A stretch of 57,709 nucleotides of DNA from Saprospiraceae bacterium (GTDB lineage: Bacteria > Bacteroidota > Bacteroidia > Chitinophagales > Saprospiraceae), in the NCBI GenBank assembly GCA_020630955.1, contig JAHDIE010000008.1:62513-120221 (forward strand). The letters run 5' to 3'. Positions within the stretch are counted from its first letter, which is position 1. Each line of letters opens with the position of its first letter. This document shows positions 1 through 9,303 of this stretch, piece by piece. The notes beneath the pieces were generated by a model. That model was not told where the DNA came from, did no database searches, and was given only the letters and a program-made list of their open reading frames with translations. The translations under genes were made by a program, and so were the position numbers.

Positions 1-565
1 TTACAAAATAAATTTAACTCTTTAAGAGAATTACCTTTTTATATAAATTAATCTCAATTTAATTAAGATTTACAATATATCAATTAGAGTTCATCAAGTT
101 TTAGTCTATTGTCTTTTCCTAAAGTAGGTTTACACTTTTCAAATTTTAATAAAGTAGTCATTCTTGACCAATTTGGATGGCATTTGAGGGGTGTTTCCTA
201 AACAAGGTCTATAAGAATTCAGTTTTTAGTTCTTGCCTACATTTCAGGATAAAGTACTCTTTGTCAGTTCAAAACTTCCCTCTGATCGTGTGGCCTTTTA
301 CTTTGTTATTATATAAGCCAGCTGGTCAATGAGTGGTTTTTAATGCTATGTTTACTCACGTAAGTGCGATTTGCACTAATCGCATATTTACGATCAGCTC
401 TTACCAATTTCAATTTTGTTTTGAAAAGCTTTTGTATAAACCAGATACTTCTTTTAAGCCTTTTTAAAATTAGCTCAAACTTTCAGTAACAAAGAATGTT
501 TTAAAATTCAATTGAACACAGTAATGCCGACATGATATAGCAAATTGACTTTAACTTTTTTAAAA
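1..565. other. Gene-free left edge with one hairpin
   Basis: No convincing coding frame on either strand and no tRNA-like fold could be found here. The stretch lies downstream of the LytTR regulator gene, which reads leftward. The only clear structure is the inverted repeat at 359-392 (separate entry). The rest is AT-rich and may hold the 3' untranslated end of the regulator mRNA and the promoter or end of a gene beyond the window. Confidence 0.5.
359..392. repeat. Imperfect inverted repeat / hairpin
   Basis: CGTAA (359-363) pairs with TTACG (388-392), and inside it TGCGATT (365-371) pairs perfectly with AATCGCA (378-384), leaving a 6-base loop. That gives 12 base pairs in two blocks separated by a small internal bulge. 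No run of T follows on either strand, so it is not a standard intrinsic terminator. It could be an operator, an mRNA 3'-end hairpin for the leftward two-component operon, or chance. Confidence 0.45.
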
Positions 566-1273
566 TTATAATTTATTCTCATCAATAATATTTTGAAGTC
601 TATCCCGATACGATTTCCCTACCGGTATATGTTTCATTTTACCATCTACCTCCATTTCGACAACGTTGCCCATAACAGCATGTATTTTTTTAATATTTAT
701 GATGTAACTCCGGTGGATTCTTAGAAAGGTCTCCTCTGGTAATTTTTCCTCCAAGGACTTCATGGTTTGTAAAGATATGACTCGACCATCGATTTTTTTA
801 ATGATAACATAATCCTTGAGCCCTTCAATAAATAAAATTTCTTCGTGCGCAAGTTTGATTAATTTTTTATCTGCTTTGACGAAGAAATATCCATCATCTT
901 CAGATTTGGGTTTTCGATTAATTAAAATATCTGATGCTTTGTTGATAGCTTTCATAAACCTATCCATCGGAATTGGCTTTAGCAAGTAATCCACAGCTTC
1001 AAGTTCAAACCCTTCTACTGCATAGTTTTCATAAGCTGTGGTAAAAATTACAAGTGGTGGGTTGTTCAATGATTTGACCAACTCAATTCCGGTGAGTTGT
1101 GGCATTTGAATGTCAGTAATCAATAAGTCTACTTCCTGGCTTTGTAATATTTTATTGGCTTCAAAAGCATTATTGCAAGAGGCAATTAGTTCTAAATCAT
1201 CCAACTGTTCGATGTAAGTTTGTAATATTTCTAAGGCTAGGGGTTCGTCGTCAACAATTATGGTTTTGATCAT
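566..1273 (-). CDS. LytTR-family response regulator
   Basis: A 235-residue response regulator. Residues 1-118 form a receiver domain with the acidic pocket (VDDE, 7-10), the phospho-acceptor Asp54 in LLITDIQMP, and the conserved Lys-Pro at 99-100. Residues 128-230 match a LytTR DNA-binding domain (LKDYVII, FLRIHRSYIIN). The family is phosphorylated by a partner kinase and binds direct repeats in promoters. The gene lies 11 bases downstream of a LytS-type kinase gene on the same strand, so the two form a cognate pair and probably one transcript. No target gene is evident from the context. Confidence 0.93.
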   Translation of the reverse strand: MIKTIIVDDEPLALEILQTYIEQLDDLELIASCNNAFEANKILQSQEVDLLITDIQMPQLTGIELVKSLNNPPLVIFTTAYENYAVEGFELEAVDYLLKPIPMDRFMKAINKASDILINRKPKSEDDGYFFVKADKKLIKLAHEEILFIEGLKDYVIIKKIDGRVISLQTMKSLEEKLPEETFLRIHRSYIINIKKIHAVMGNVVEMEVDGKMKHIPVGKSYRDRLQNIIDENKL

Positions 1274-1284
1274 TTTCGATGTAT

Positions 1285-2355
1285 TTAAATTAACTGAATA
1301 TTGAGGTTAACTGTATATATATTTTTAGTTTGTTCAATTTTTAGTTTATGTTTATTAGGATAGATAAGTTTTAATCTTCTTTTAATATTGATTAAACCTA
1401 TCCCACCACTATTTTTTTTGCTTTCCTTTTTTAAAATTTCATTTCCACTGTTATTAGTTATTTTCATCCAAATAGCTCCTTCTTCTATAAACAATTTTAT
1501 GTGAACAAATCCATCTGAGATTAAATTATTCATTCCATGCTTAAAACTATTTTCTATAAATGGAATAAACATTAGCGGTGCAATTTCCAAGTCTCCAACA
1601 CTTCCATGGACGTCAAATTGAATGTCGAAGTTTTGTCCAAGTCTAATTTTTTCTAGCTGTAAATAATTTTTCAAATAATTTATTTCTTTCGAAAGTGGTA
1701 CTTTTTCAACATTGCACTCATACAACATATATCTCATCATTTCAGAAAGCTTTAATACAGTTTCTGGTGCCTGATCTGATTTTTTTAAGGATAAAGCGTA
1801 TAGATTGTTTAGCGTATTAAATAAAAAATGAGGGTTGATTTGAGATTTCAGAAAATTTAATTCAGAGGCAAGATTTTGACTTTGAAGTTCTTTTCGATCT
1901 CTTTCATGACTTAACCAATCTTGTGTAATCTTAAATGCAGTAGAAGAAGCCCCTACAAAAATTGCCTGAAAGAGCAGAATGTTTTGTTTTTCAAAAAAAG
2001 CTTGCTGGAATTTTGGATAGTCTTCATAAAGAAGAAACAAAGCAAATACTTGAGGAGGGGTAACCAAAAAAGCCAAAAAAATTAAACTGGTGAGATATAA
2101 AACCCAATTTCTTTGTTTTAAGAATTTAGGAATTAAAATATTCCAATTGATGTATACTATCAAAGCAAAGAATCCTACAGATATAAAGGAACGTGTGATT
2201 CTTATCCAATATTGACTTTCAGTTTTGTCCATAACAAATAGAAAAACACACATCAAAATCCAGAAAAGGAGATGTAGATTCCTATCCTTTTCAAAAACCA
2301 TTTCGATTTTTTGTTTTAAGCCTATTTTTCTAGTCAAACTTCTATTCATAACCAA
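1285..2355 (-). CDS. LytS/YehU-type sensor histidine kinase
   Basis: A 356-residue membrane kinase. About four hydrophobic segments (near residues 28-43, 53-70, 84-109 and 125-140) are followed by a short coiled region and the His_kinase domain: SQINPHFLFN with His176 as the phosphorylation site, the N-box FIENSFKHG near 266-274, and the G-box GGIGLIN near 317-323. There is no extracytoplasmic sensing domain, so the signal is probably sensed in or at the membrane. It is the cognate kinase of the LytTR regulator directly downstream. The start could also be the ATG two codons further in. Confidence 0.92.
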   Translation of the reverse strand: MVMNRSLTRKIGLKQKIEMVFEKDRNLHLLFWILMCVFLFVMDKTESQYWIRITRSFISVGFFALIVYINWNILIPKFLKQRNWVLYLTSLIFLAFLVTPPQVFALFLLYEDYPKFQQAFFEKQNILLFQAIFVGASSTAFKITQDWLSHERDRKELQSQNLASELNFLKSQINPHFLFNTLNNLYALSLKKSDQAPETVLKLSEMMRYMLYECNVEKVPLSKEINYLKNYLQLEKIRLGQNFDIQFDVHGSVGDLEIAPLMFIPFIENSFKHGMNNLISDGFVHIKLFIEEGAIWMKITNNSGNEILKKESKKNSGGIGLINIKRRLKLIYPNKHKLKIEQTKNIYTVNLNIQLI

Positions 2356-2529
2356 TAACTAAATTGCCCATTAATAACTTTGTAATCAAATTCCATAGAC
2401 TAAAGTTTCGATTTTCTTTACCAATGTTAAACTAAGTTTATTTTTAATTAACATTTTATCTAGATATTGATTTTCATTTATATATAGAGATATTCTTATA
2501 TTTTATGAACTTTGTGAAGTCTAATCCAT

Positions 2530-2541
2530 TATGATATCATA
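2530..2541. promoter_or_regulatory. 12-bp perfect palindrome upstream of folE
   Basis: TATGATATCATA is a perfect 12-base palindrome ending 20 bases before the folE ATG. It sits where an operator overlapping the start of transcription would be. In such AT-rich DNA a 12-bp palindrome can arise by chance, so this is only a candidate site. Confidence 0.25.
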
Positions 2542-2561
2542 CATAATTCTTAATACAAACG

Positions 2562-3158
2562 ATGGGATATAGAAAAATTGAAGAATATGATCTTGAAATT
2601 ACAGATTCATTAAAAGAATCATATCTAAATTTAATAAAGAAGGTTGGAGAGGATCCAAATAGAGATGGTCTACTTAAAACTCCAGAAAGAGCTGCAAAGG
2701 CAATGCAATTCCTCACACAAGGTTATGACCAGGATCCAGTGGCAATTTTAAGAGGCGCTATGTTTGATGAAAATCATCAAGATATGGTTGTAGTAAAAAA
2801 TATTGAGATTTATTCCCTTTGTGAGCACCATATGCTCCCATTCTTTGGGAAAGCTCATGTTGCCTATATACCTGATGGTAAAATTGTTGGATTGAGCAAA
2901 ATTCCACGAATTGTCGATGTTTTTGCTAGGAGGCTACAAGTTCAAGAAAGATTAAATCAAGACATTATTTCATGTATGACTGAGGCCCTAGCTCCTCTAG
3001 GTGTGGCTGTTGTTATTGAAGCGGCTCATATGTGTATGATGATGAGAGGTGTCGAGAAGCAAAATTCAGTAACAACTACATCTGGTTTTACAGGAGCCTT
3101 TGAAAAGCAAGAAACTCGATCAGAATTTTTAAATTTGCTGTCAGCAAACTTAAAATAG
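2562..3158 (+). CDS. folE: GTP cyclohydrolase I
   Basis: A 198-residue enzyme of the type I (FolE) family. It converts GTP to 7,8-dihydroneopterin triphosphate, the first step towards tetrahydrofolate (and queuosine-type products). The zinc ligands are visible as Cys87 and His90 in LCEHHMLPF and Cys158 in AAHMCM. Their spacing equals that of the E. coli ligands Cys110, His113 and Cys181. The central SKIPRIVD motif is intact. It heads a four-gene cluster: fabD follows after one base, then yqgE and an ABC-F gene with similar tight spacing. The upstream 206-bp gap is shared with the divergent sensor kinase gene. Confidence 0.97.
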   Translation: MGYRKIEEYDLEITDSLKESYLNLIKKVGEDPNRDGLLKTPERAAKAMQFLTQGYDQDPVAILRGAMFDENHQDMVVVKNIEIYSLCEHHMLPFFGKAHVAYIPDGKIVGLSKIPRIVDVFARRLQVQERLNQDIISCMTEALAPLGVAVVIEAAHMCMMMRGVEKQNSVTTTSGFTGAFEKQETRSEFLNLLSANLK

Positions 3159-3159
3159 A

Positions 3160-4035
3160 ATGAAATCATACGTCTTTCCTGGGCAAGGAGCTCAGTTTGA
3201 AGGAATGGGGAAGGATCTTTATGAAACAAATAAAGATGCTAAGAACCTCCTCGATAAAGCAAACCAAGTACTAGGTTTTGAAATAACCAAAGTTATGTTT
3301 GAAGGATCTGCCGAAGATCTTCGGCAAACTAAAATAACCCAACCAGCAGTATTCTTATATGCTTTGGCAAAATTTAAAGCTGGAAACTTCTCGATGACCG
3401 AAGATTCCGTTGTAGGTGGGCATTCATTAGGAGAAATCACCGCTCTTGTAGCTGCTGATGCTCTTGATTTTGAGGATGGTTTGAAGTTAGTAAGCGAAAG
3501 AGCTTTAGCAATGCAAGACGCATGCGAAATAAACCCAGGGACGATGGCAGCGATTCTTGGCATGGAAGATTCTCTGGTTGAAGAAATTACGGAAGGTATC
3601 AATGAAGTAGTTGTACCAGCTAATTATAATACCATTGGGCAATTGGTTATTTCTGGTTCACACGAAGGAATAGAAGAAGCCGTGGCCAAATGTACAGAGG
3701 CTGGGGCAAGAAGAGCTATTGTTTTGCCTGTGGGTGGAGCATTTCATTCCGAATTAATGCAACCTGCACAGGCGCGTCTTTCAAATGCAATAAATGCAAT
3801 GACATTTAAAACTCCAATTGTACCCATATTCCAAAATGTAGATGCAAAAGCTCATACTGATCCTAATGAAATTAAAGAATTATTAAAGAGACAGTTGACT
3901 TCACCCGTAAAATGGACTCAAATTATGCAGAATATGATCAAAAGCGGAGTGGAGCAACAAACAGAATTTGGTGCAAAAGTATTGACAGGATTTATTAAAA
4001 AAATAGACCGTAAATTTGCGACAGAAATCATTTAA
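3160..4035 (+). CDS. fabD: Malonyl-CoA:ACP transacylase
   Basis: A 291-residue cytoplasmic enzyme that moves malonyl groups from CoA to acyl carrier protein to supply fatty-acid elongation. The family motifs are complete: FPGQGAQ at residues 6-12, the nucleophile Ser89 in GHSLGE, and the catalytic His196 in GAFHSELM. Length is normal for the family. The ATG follows the folE stop codon by one base, so the two are very likely cotranscribed and perhaps translationally coupled. Confidence 0.96.
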   Translation: MKSYVFPGQGAQFEGMGKDLYETNKDAKNLLDKANQVLGFEITKVMFEGSAEDLRQTKITQPAVFLYALAKFKAGNFSMTEDSVVGGHSLGEITALVAADALDFEDGLKLVSERALAMQDACEINPGTMAAILGMEDSLVEEITEGINEVVVPANYNTIGQLVISGSHEGIEEAVAKCTEAGARRAIVLPVGGAFHSELMQPAQARLSNAINAMTFKTPIVPIFQNVDAKAHTDPNEIKELLKRQLTSPVKWTQIMQNMIKSGVEQQTEFGAKVLTGFIKKIDRKFATEII

Positions 4036-4038
4036 TCA

Positions 4039-4593
4039 ATGAGTAGTTTGGCTATTGGAAAAGTGCTGACAGCACAACCATTTATGTTGGATAAAAACTT
4101 TAAAAGATCCGTAATTCTTATTACAGATCATAACTCTGATGATGGTAGTGTCGGTTTTATTTTAAATAAGAAATTTAACATGAAAATCTCAGAATTGATA
4201 TCTGACTTTCCAGATATCGATGTTCCTGTGTATTTTGGCGGTCCCGTGGCAACAGATACTATTCATTATATTCATAATGTAGGCCAAGTTTTAGATGATA
4301 GTCGAAAAGTAATTGACGGATTATACTGGGGAGGTGATTATCAAAAATTAAAGTTTCTAATAGAGAATAAATTAATCCTTCCGGAAAATATTAAATTTTA
4401 CATAGGATATTCTGGTTGGTCCTCTGGACAATTGGCTGATGAATTAGCAAGTGGATCATGGGTCCTTAGTGAAGGACATCCTAATTATGTATTTAAATCT
4501 AAACCAGATGTTCTTTGGAAAGAAACGCTAACCAATAAAGGTGACAACTTTTCTATCATAGGCCAAATGCCAGAGGCAAATAACTTAAATTAA
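4039..4593 (+). CDS. YqgE/AlgH family protein (DUF179)
   Basis: A 184-residue protein with the hallmarks of the YqgE/AlgH family: an N-terminal GKVLTAQP segment, GSVGFILNK (36-44), YFGGPV (64-69) and GYSGWSSGQL (123-132). The biochemical role of the family is unknown; AlgH was named for an effect on alginate expression in Pseudomonas. Three bases separate it from fabD, and its stop overlaps the next start by one base (TAATG), so it is part of the folE-fabD operon. Confidence 0.92.
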   Translation: MSSLAIGKVLTAQPFMLDKNFKRSVILITDHNSDDGSVGFILNKKFNMKISELISDFPDIDVPVYFGGPVATDTIHYIHNVGQVLDDSRKVIDGLYWGGDYQKLKFLIENKLILPENIKFYIGYSGWSSGQLADELASGSWVLSEGHPNYVFKSKPDVLWKETLTNKGDNFSIIGQMPEANNLN

Positions 4594-6497
4594 TGTACTA
4601 CGTACGAGAAATTGGATTGAGCTTTGGAGGAACTCAAATTCTTGAAAATGTTTCCTTCATGATTAATCCAAACGAAAAAATTGGTTTAATTGGTCGCAAT
4701 GGAGCTGGTAAAACCACATTGTTTAAAGTAATTAGTGGAGAATTAAGACCTGACTCTGGAAGTATAGATCTACCAAAAGGTACAAGCATTGGTGTATTAG
4801 CACAATTCCTTCCAGAAAATAAAGAGAATTCAATCATTAAAGAAACGATGTCAATTCTCACAGAATTTGTTCAAATTGAATCAAGTATAACAGGTTTAGA
4901 AAATCAGATTGCATCTGCAAAACTAAACGATGACCAGATGACAAAAGCCATTGAATCGCTTTCAGATTTGGTTGACAGAAAGACCTTGATGTATGATTAT
5001 AATCCTCGAGCAGAGGCAGAAATCCTATTAAAAGGACTTGGCTTTAAACCAAGCCAAATGAATGATGCGATTGGTACTCTGTCTGGGGGTTGGCAAATGA
5101 GAATTGAACTAGCAAAATTACTACTCACTCGACCGGACATATTACTGTTGGATGAGCCAACAAATCATCTAGATATAGAGTCAATTATTTGGTTTGAAGA
5201 ATACATTAAAAATTATCCGAAAGCAGTAATTCTTATTTCTCATGATGAAGAATTTATGCAAAATAGTATAGGTCGTATAATCGAATTATCAAGCGCTGGT
5301 GTTTTTGATTATAAAGGCACCTACCGTAAATATTTGGAGCACAAAGAACAGATGTTAGAGATTAATGCTTCAGCTTTTGAAAACCAACAAAAACTCATCA
5401 AAGAGAGAGAAATGTTAATTGATCGATTCAGAGCCAAAGCTACTAAAGCAAAAATGGCTCAATCTATGATCAAACAATTAGACAAACTGGAAAGGGTAGA
5501 ATTGATATCTGAGGATAATTCTGCAATGAGAGTCAGATTTCCTTATGCTGGTAGATCTGTAAAGGTTGTTGCAAAAGTGGATAATTTATCAAAATCATAC
5601 AGCGACAATAAGGTCCTTATTGATGTAAATTTGGAAATCTTAAAAGATGAAAAAGTAAGTTTTGTTGGCCAGAATGGAATGGGAAAATCAACATTGTTAA
5701 AAGCTATTCTAAGCAAAATTCCAATTGATCATGGCAAGGTAGAAATTGGAGATAATGTTGTTTTAGGCTACTATGCACAAGACCAATCCGACACTCTGGA
5801 TGGATCTCTTACAATTTTAGAAACTATTGAAAAAAATGCCCATCCAGATTTTTATACCTCTTCTCGAAAAATATTAGGTTCATTTTTATTTTCAGGTGAA
5901 GAAGTTGATAAAAAAGTTTCGGTACTGAGTGGAGGAGAAAGAGCTAGGGTTGCATTGGCCTGCATGGTGGCTCAGCCTGCTAATTTCTTGGTCTTTGATG
6001 AGCCAACCAATCATCTCGATGTTTCCTCAAAAAAAATCTTGAAGCAAGCTATAATGGATTTTGAGGGAACAGTTTTAATAGTAAGCCATGATAGATCTTT
6101 TCTAGAAAATATGAGTCCACGAACCATTGAGTTTCGAGATCATCAATTGATAGAACATCTAGGAGACATTAATTATGTTTTAGCAAAGAGAAAGGTTGAT
6201 AACTTGCGTACGTTTACGCTGGCAGAAGAACTAAAATTAGACAAAAAAAAGGAAGTCAAATCATCAACTTTAAATTATGAAGAGCGTAAGAAACTACAAA
6301 GGAAAATTAATTATGTAGAAAGAGATATCGCTAAGATAGAAGTAAAAATTAAAGAACTTCAAACTGAAATGAATGACCCAAAATTTTTCATGCAAGCTGA
6401 CTCGGATTCAAAAATGAAAAGCTTATCTGATTTAGAAAAAGAGCTTGATGCAAAAATGATTGAATGGGAAGAATACACAAATAAAATGGAATCTTAA
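4593..6497 (+). CDS. ABC-F family ATPase
   Basis: A 634-residue soluble protein with two ABC cassettes and no membrane segment. Cassette 1 has Walker A GRNGAGKTT (34-42), the signature LSGGW, and the ABC-F hallmark DEPTNHLD. Cassette 2 has GQNGMGKST, LSGGE and again DEPTNHLD. A charged linker lies between the cassettes, and the last 90 or so residues are a Lys/Glu-rich coiled coil as in Uup and YfmR. ABC-F proteins bind the ribosomal E site and help stalled ribosomes or ribosome assembly. The subfamily is not certain; the coiled-coil tail favours Uup-like. Last gene of the folE operon, with its 3' end overlapping the convergent rluA-type gene by four bases. Confidence 0.94.
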   Translation: MYYVREIGLSFGGTQILENVSFMINPNEKIGLIGRNGAGKTTLFKVISGELRPDSGSIDLPKGTSIGVLAQFLPENKENSIIKETMSILTEFVQIESSITGLENQIASAKLNDDQMTKAIESLSDLVDRKTLMYDYNPRAEAEILLKGLGFKPSQMNDAIGTLSGGWQMRIELAKLLLTRPDILLLDEPTNHLDIESIIWFEEYIKNYPKAVILISHDEEFMQNSIGRIIELSSAGVFDYKGTYRKYLEHKEQMLEINASAFENQQKLIKEREMLIDRFRAKATKAKMAQSMIKQLDKLERVELISEDNSAMRVRFPYAGRSVKVVAKVDNLSKSYSDNKVLIDVNLEILKDEKVSFVGQNGMGKSTLLKAILSKIPIDHGKVEIGDNVVLGYYAQDQSDTLDGSLTILETIEKNAHPDFYTSSRKILGSFLFSGEEVDKKVSVLSGGERARVALACMVAQPANFLVFDEPTNHLDVSSKKILKQAIMDFEGTVLIVSHDRSFLENMSPRTIEFRDHQLIEHLGDINYVLAKRKVDNLRTFTLAEELKLDKKKEVKSSTLNYEERKKLQRKINYVERDIAKIEVKIKELQTEMNDPKFFMQADSDSKMKSLSDLEKELDAKMIEWEEYTNKMES

Positions 6498-7240
6498 GGT
6501 TCAAAATCTCGCTTATTCCATTTCGTTAATTGATTTTTTAAAGCGGTTAAATCTTTCGGATATTCTGAATTAAAACTTATTTTTTCATTACTGATTGGAT
6601 GAGTAAATCTTAGTTGTTTGGCATGAAGGGTATGTCTTGACAGAAGAGGTTTTTCTTCTGTGAATTTTTTGATATTATATTTTTTCTTTCGCTTTATTTC
6701 AGAAATTTTAAATTCATTCCTATTTCCATAAAGTGGATCAATAATTAATGGTAGGCCAATATGTTGCAGATGTACTCTAATTTGATGCATTCGTCCTGTT
6801 TCAGGTCTGCATTCTAGCAATGAAAAATCTTTCCATTGCTCTAGTAGTGAGAAATGTGTAATTGACTCTTTACCAGATTTATGAATGAGCACCTTGGCTT
6901 TGCTGCTGTTTGAATATATAATGGCTTGATTTACTATAAATTGGTTTTGATTTGGACTTGATTCAACAAAAGCATGATAAGTTTTTTTGACCTTTCGTTT
7001 TTCAAATTGTTCCGAAAGAATTCTATGGGCATTTTCATTTTTTGCCCAAACCATCACACCAGATGTATCTCGATCCAAACGATGAACCACAAATATTTGA
7101 TCTCTATAACTTGAAAGACTTGTTAAAATATTTTGTTTGCTTTCATCAAATCTATCTGGAATACTAGACCAGTTTGCCGGTTTATCAATTACAATGATAT
7201 GATCATCTTCAAATAATATACTCCAACGATTTTTTTTCAT
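6494..7240 (-). CDS. RluA-family pseudouridine synthase
   Basis: A 248-residue RNA pseudouridine synthase. The catalytic motif HRLDRDTSG is at residues 53-61 with Asp56 as nucleophile, and the second family motif RPETGRMHQIRVHL follows in the C-terminal half, with IIDPLYG. No S4 domain is present. It isomerises uridine in rRNA or tRNA, but the target site cannot be read from sequence. I chose the ATG at 7240 (MKKNRW) because a longer reading frame would run back into the upstream ribF-GT2 gene, which stops only two bases earlier. The two genes are almost certainly cotranscribed. Confidence 0.92.
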   Translation of the reverse strand: MKKNRWSILFEDDHIIVIDKPANWSSIPDRFDESKQNILTSLSSYRDQIFVVHRLDRDTSGVMVWAKNENAHRILSEQFEKRKVKKTYHAFVESSPNQNQFIVNQAIIYSNSSKAKVLIHKSGKESITHFSLLEQWKDFSLLECRPETGRMHQIRVHLQHIGLPLIIDPLYGNRNEFKISEIKRKKKYNIKKFTEEKPLLSRHTLHAKQLRFTHPISNEKISFNSEYPKDLTALKNQLTKWNKRDFEP

Positions 7241-7242
7241 TT

Positions 7243-9219
7243 TTAAAACTCGCTGAATTTGTTTTTTCCATGAATAAAGTGTTTCCAAATTAAAACACCT
7301 CGTAATCTTCCTGCATGTCGTTCAGGGCCTTTTTTACTTTTTTCTATATATTCTTTTTCACGTTTTTTTCTTCTGATGATTTTAAATATTCTCGCATACA
7401 GTGAAAAGTGCGCTTTAATTATTCCCCAGGTATGTTTAGGCTTACCTGAAAACAAAAACTTGATACCAGCTACTCCATCTAAAACAAATCTTACAGGGAG
7501 TAACCATAATAATTTGCCGTAAGGCTCATTCTTAATTATTGTCGTTAGATTATTCCTGAAGTTTAAGTAAGTTTTATTAGGGCTTGAATAAGCAAGAGAA
7601 CCTCCACCAAAATGATAAACCACAGAACTTGGAATAACCATACATTTTAATCCTGCTCTTTTCATTCTCCAGCATAAGTCTATTTCTTCCTGATGTGCAA
7701 AAAATGAATTATCAAATCCTCCTAATTCAATAAATGTTTCTCTTTTCATAAGCATCGCGGCTCCCGATGTCCAAAATACTTCTTGCTCATCATCATATTG
7801 ACCAATATCCTTTTCAACATGATTGAAAATGCGACCTCTACAAAATGGATAACCCAAGCTGTCAATATAACCTCCGCATGCACCTGCATATTCAAACTCA
7901 TCTTGGTTTTCGAGCGACCGAATTTTTGGCATAACTGCTCCTATAGAAGGGTCAGATTTTAACTTCTCGATGAGTGGTTCTAACCAATTCTTAGTGACCA
8001 ATACATCTGAATTTAATAAAACGATGTAATCTTCTTTTAGGATTCTAATCCCACGGTTATATCCTTCTGCAAAGCCATAATTTTTTGTCAATTCAATTAA
8101 TTCAACCTCAGGAAACCAGTCTGAAATTACCTCTTTTGTATCATCAGTGCTTGCATTATCAATCACATAAGTACGACATTTATTCTCAGAATATTCTGCA
8201 AGAACTGGAAGATATGATTGAAGGAATTCTGAATTATTATAACTCAATATTGCCACGGCACACTCTGCAGGATTTTTGGCAGGTGAAAGCTGATTTAGTA
8301 TTTCTTCTGCATTTATTTTGTCTAACTTAAGTTGATTAGTCATTAATTCTAAAGATTCAAATTTTTCGTCCTCTCGAATTAATTTAATGAATTCAATAGT
8401 TAGTTCTTTTGAATAAATATTGGAATCAAACTCAAAGATGTTAACTTCTATTGTTTGATCAAGATTCTCATCTATTGTTGGCCTTCTTCCGATATAAACC
8501 ATGCAGCCACCTTCAATTCCATCGACTTTTACCTTTGCCGCATAGATTCCTTCTTTAGGTATGATTTTGTTGGGATTAGACAACGTTAAATTAGCAGTAG
8601 GAAAACCTATTTTGCGTCCAACTTTGTCACCATGAACTACCATTCCCTTAAGCTGATAATTATAACCTAATAATAGGTTAGCAGCTTGCATTCGACCATC
8701 TAATATTGCTTGTCTGACTTTTGTTGAAGAAATCGTGATTTCTTCTAATTCTTGTTTCCTAATTTTTTCAAGTGCAAATTTACCCTCATTTGCATATTGC
8801 GTTAAAAGCTGAAAATCTCCTTGACGATTTAATCCAAATTTGTGATCATAACCAACGACGATACATGATGGATTGAATTTTTGAATAATGAATTTTTCAA
8901 TATATTCTTGTGCTGACAATCTAGAAAATTCAAAAGTAAAAGGCACTACCACCACATGATCCAAACCCATTTCCTTGAAGAGTTCAATCTTTTCATCTAA
9001 ACTGCTTAGGAGTTTCAAGGATTTGTCTTTCGGATAAATGATAGAGCGGGGGTGTGGGTGAAAAGTGACCAATATACTTTCTCCTTTTAACTCCTTTGCA
9101 AGAGCGATAATTTTAGAGGCTATTTTTCTATGCCCATGGTGAAACCCATCAAACGTGCCAAACGTGATGACTGAATTCTTAAACACCGGTAAATTATCAA
9201 TAGATTTGTGAATCTTCAT
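7243..9219 (-). CDS. ribF: RibF (riboflavin kinase/FAD synthetase) fused to a GT2 glycosyltransferase
   Basis: One continuous 658-residue frame joins two unrelated enzymes. Residues 1-305 are a complete bifunctional RibF: the nucleotidyltransferase core (GTFDGFHHGH 21-30, HPHP 54-57, ISSTKVRQ 163-170) and the riboflavin-kinase domain (GRKIGFPTANL 201-211, PKEGIYAA 221-228). They make FMN and FAD from riboflavin. Residues 320-560 are a GT-A family 2 glycosyltransferase: AVAILSYNN (321-329), VIDNASTDD (352-360), GFAEGYNRG (382-390), LLNSDV (401-406), a W-T-S-G-A region at 483-487 and EEIDLCWR (511-518). A basic amphipathic tail follows. No stop, frameshift or plausible start codon lies near the junction (about 306-320). 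RibF alone is usually about 310 residues, so this is a true fusion or a read-through of two former genes. Confidence 0.88.
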   Translation of the reverse strand: MKIHKSIDNLPVFKNSVITFGTFDGFHHGHRKIASKIIALAKELKGESILVTFHPHPRSIIYPKDKSLKLLSSLDEKIELFKEMGLDHVVVVPFTFEFSRLSAQEYIEKFIIQKFNPSCIVVGYDHKFGLNRQGDFQLLTQYANEGKFALEKIRKQELEEITISSTKVRQAILDGRMQAANLLLGYNYQLKGMVVHGDKVGRKIGFPTANLTLSNPNKIIPKEGIYAAKVKVDGIEGGCMVYIGRRPTIDENLDQTIEVNIFEFDSNIYSKELTIEFIKLIREDEKFESLELMTNQLKLDKINAEEILNQLSPAKNPAECAVAILSYNNSEFLQSYLPVLAEYSENKCRTYVIDNASTDDTKEVISDWFPEVELIELTKNYGFAEGYNRGIRILKEDYIVLLNSDVLVTKNWLEPLIEKLKSDPSIGAVMPKIRSLENQDEFEYAGACGGYIDSLGYPFCRGRIFNHVEKDIGQYDDEQEVFWTSGAAMLMKRETFIELGGFDNSFFAHQEEIDLCWRMKRAGLKCMVIPSSVVYHFGGGSLAYSSPNKTYLNFRNNLTTIIKNEPYGKLLWLLPVRFVLDGVAGIKFLFSGKPKHTWGIIKAHFSLYARIFKIIRRKKREKEYIEKSKKGPERHAGRLRGVLIWKHFIHGKNKFSEF

Positions 9220-9242
9220 GGATTATGCTTATCAAAGCAATA

Positions 9243-9250
9243 CAAAAATA
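9243..9250 (-). promoter_or_regulatory. Candidate -7 element for ribF-GT2
   Basis: On the minus strand the bases read TATTTTTG, a match to the Bacteroidota -7 consensus TAnnTTTG, 24 bases before the ATG. No good -33 TTG is visible at the expected distance, so this is a weak assignment. Confidence 0.3.
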
Positions 9251-9278
9251 AGGAAACTAATTTTACTTAATATTGTTT

Positions 9279-9286
9279 TACCTTTG
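9279..9286 (+). promoter_or_regulatory. Candidate -7 element for the Mrp gene
   Basis: TACCTTTG matches TAnnTTTG exactly and ends 17 bases before the ATG at 9304. It lies in an 84-bp divergent gap shared with ribF-GT2. No clear -33 element is seen. Confidence 0.4.
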
Positions 9287-9303
9287 AATTCTAAGGAAGA
9301 ATA

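Noticed and set aside
1-565. tRNA, tmRNA or other structural RNA in the left edge
   Set aside because: No cloverleaf, CCA end or other known RNA fold could be recognised by eye.
8262-8300. Possible frameshift or missed stop separating ribF from the glycosyltransferase
   Set aside because: The frame is continuous as given and no start codon is placed for a separate GT; a sequencing error cannot be excluded but is not visible.
8085-8330. Possible plus-strand gene at the RibF-GT2 junction
   Set aside because: It is antisense to the fusion, has no recognisable motif and no promoter; the minus-strand frame carries clear enzyme motifs on both sides.
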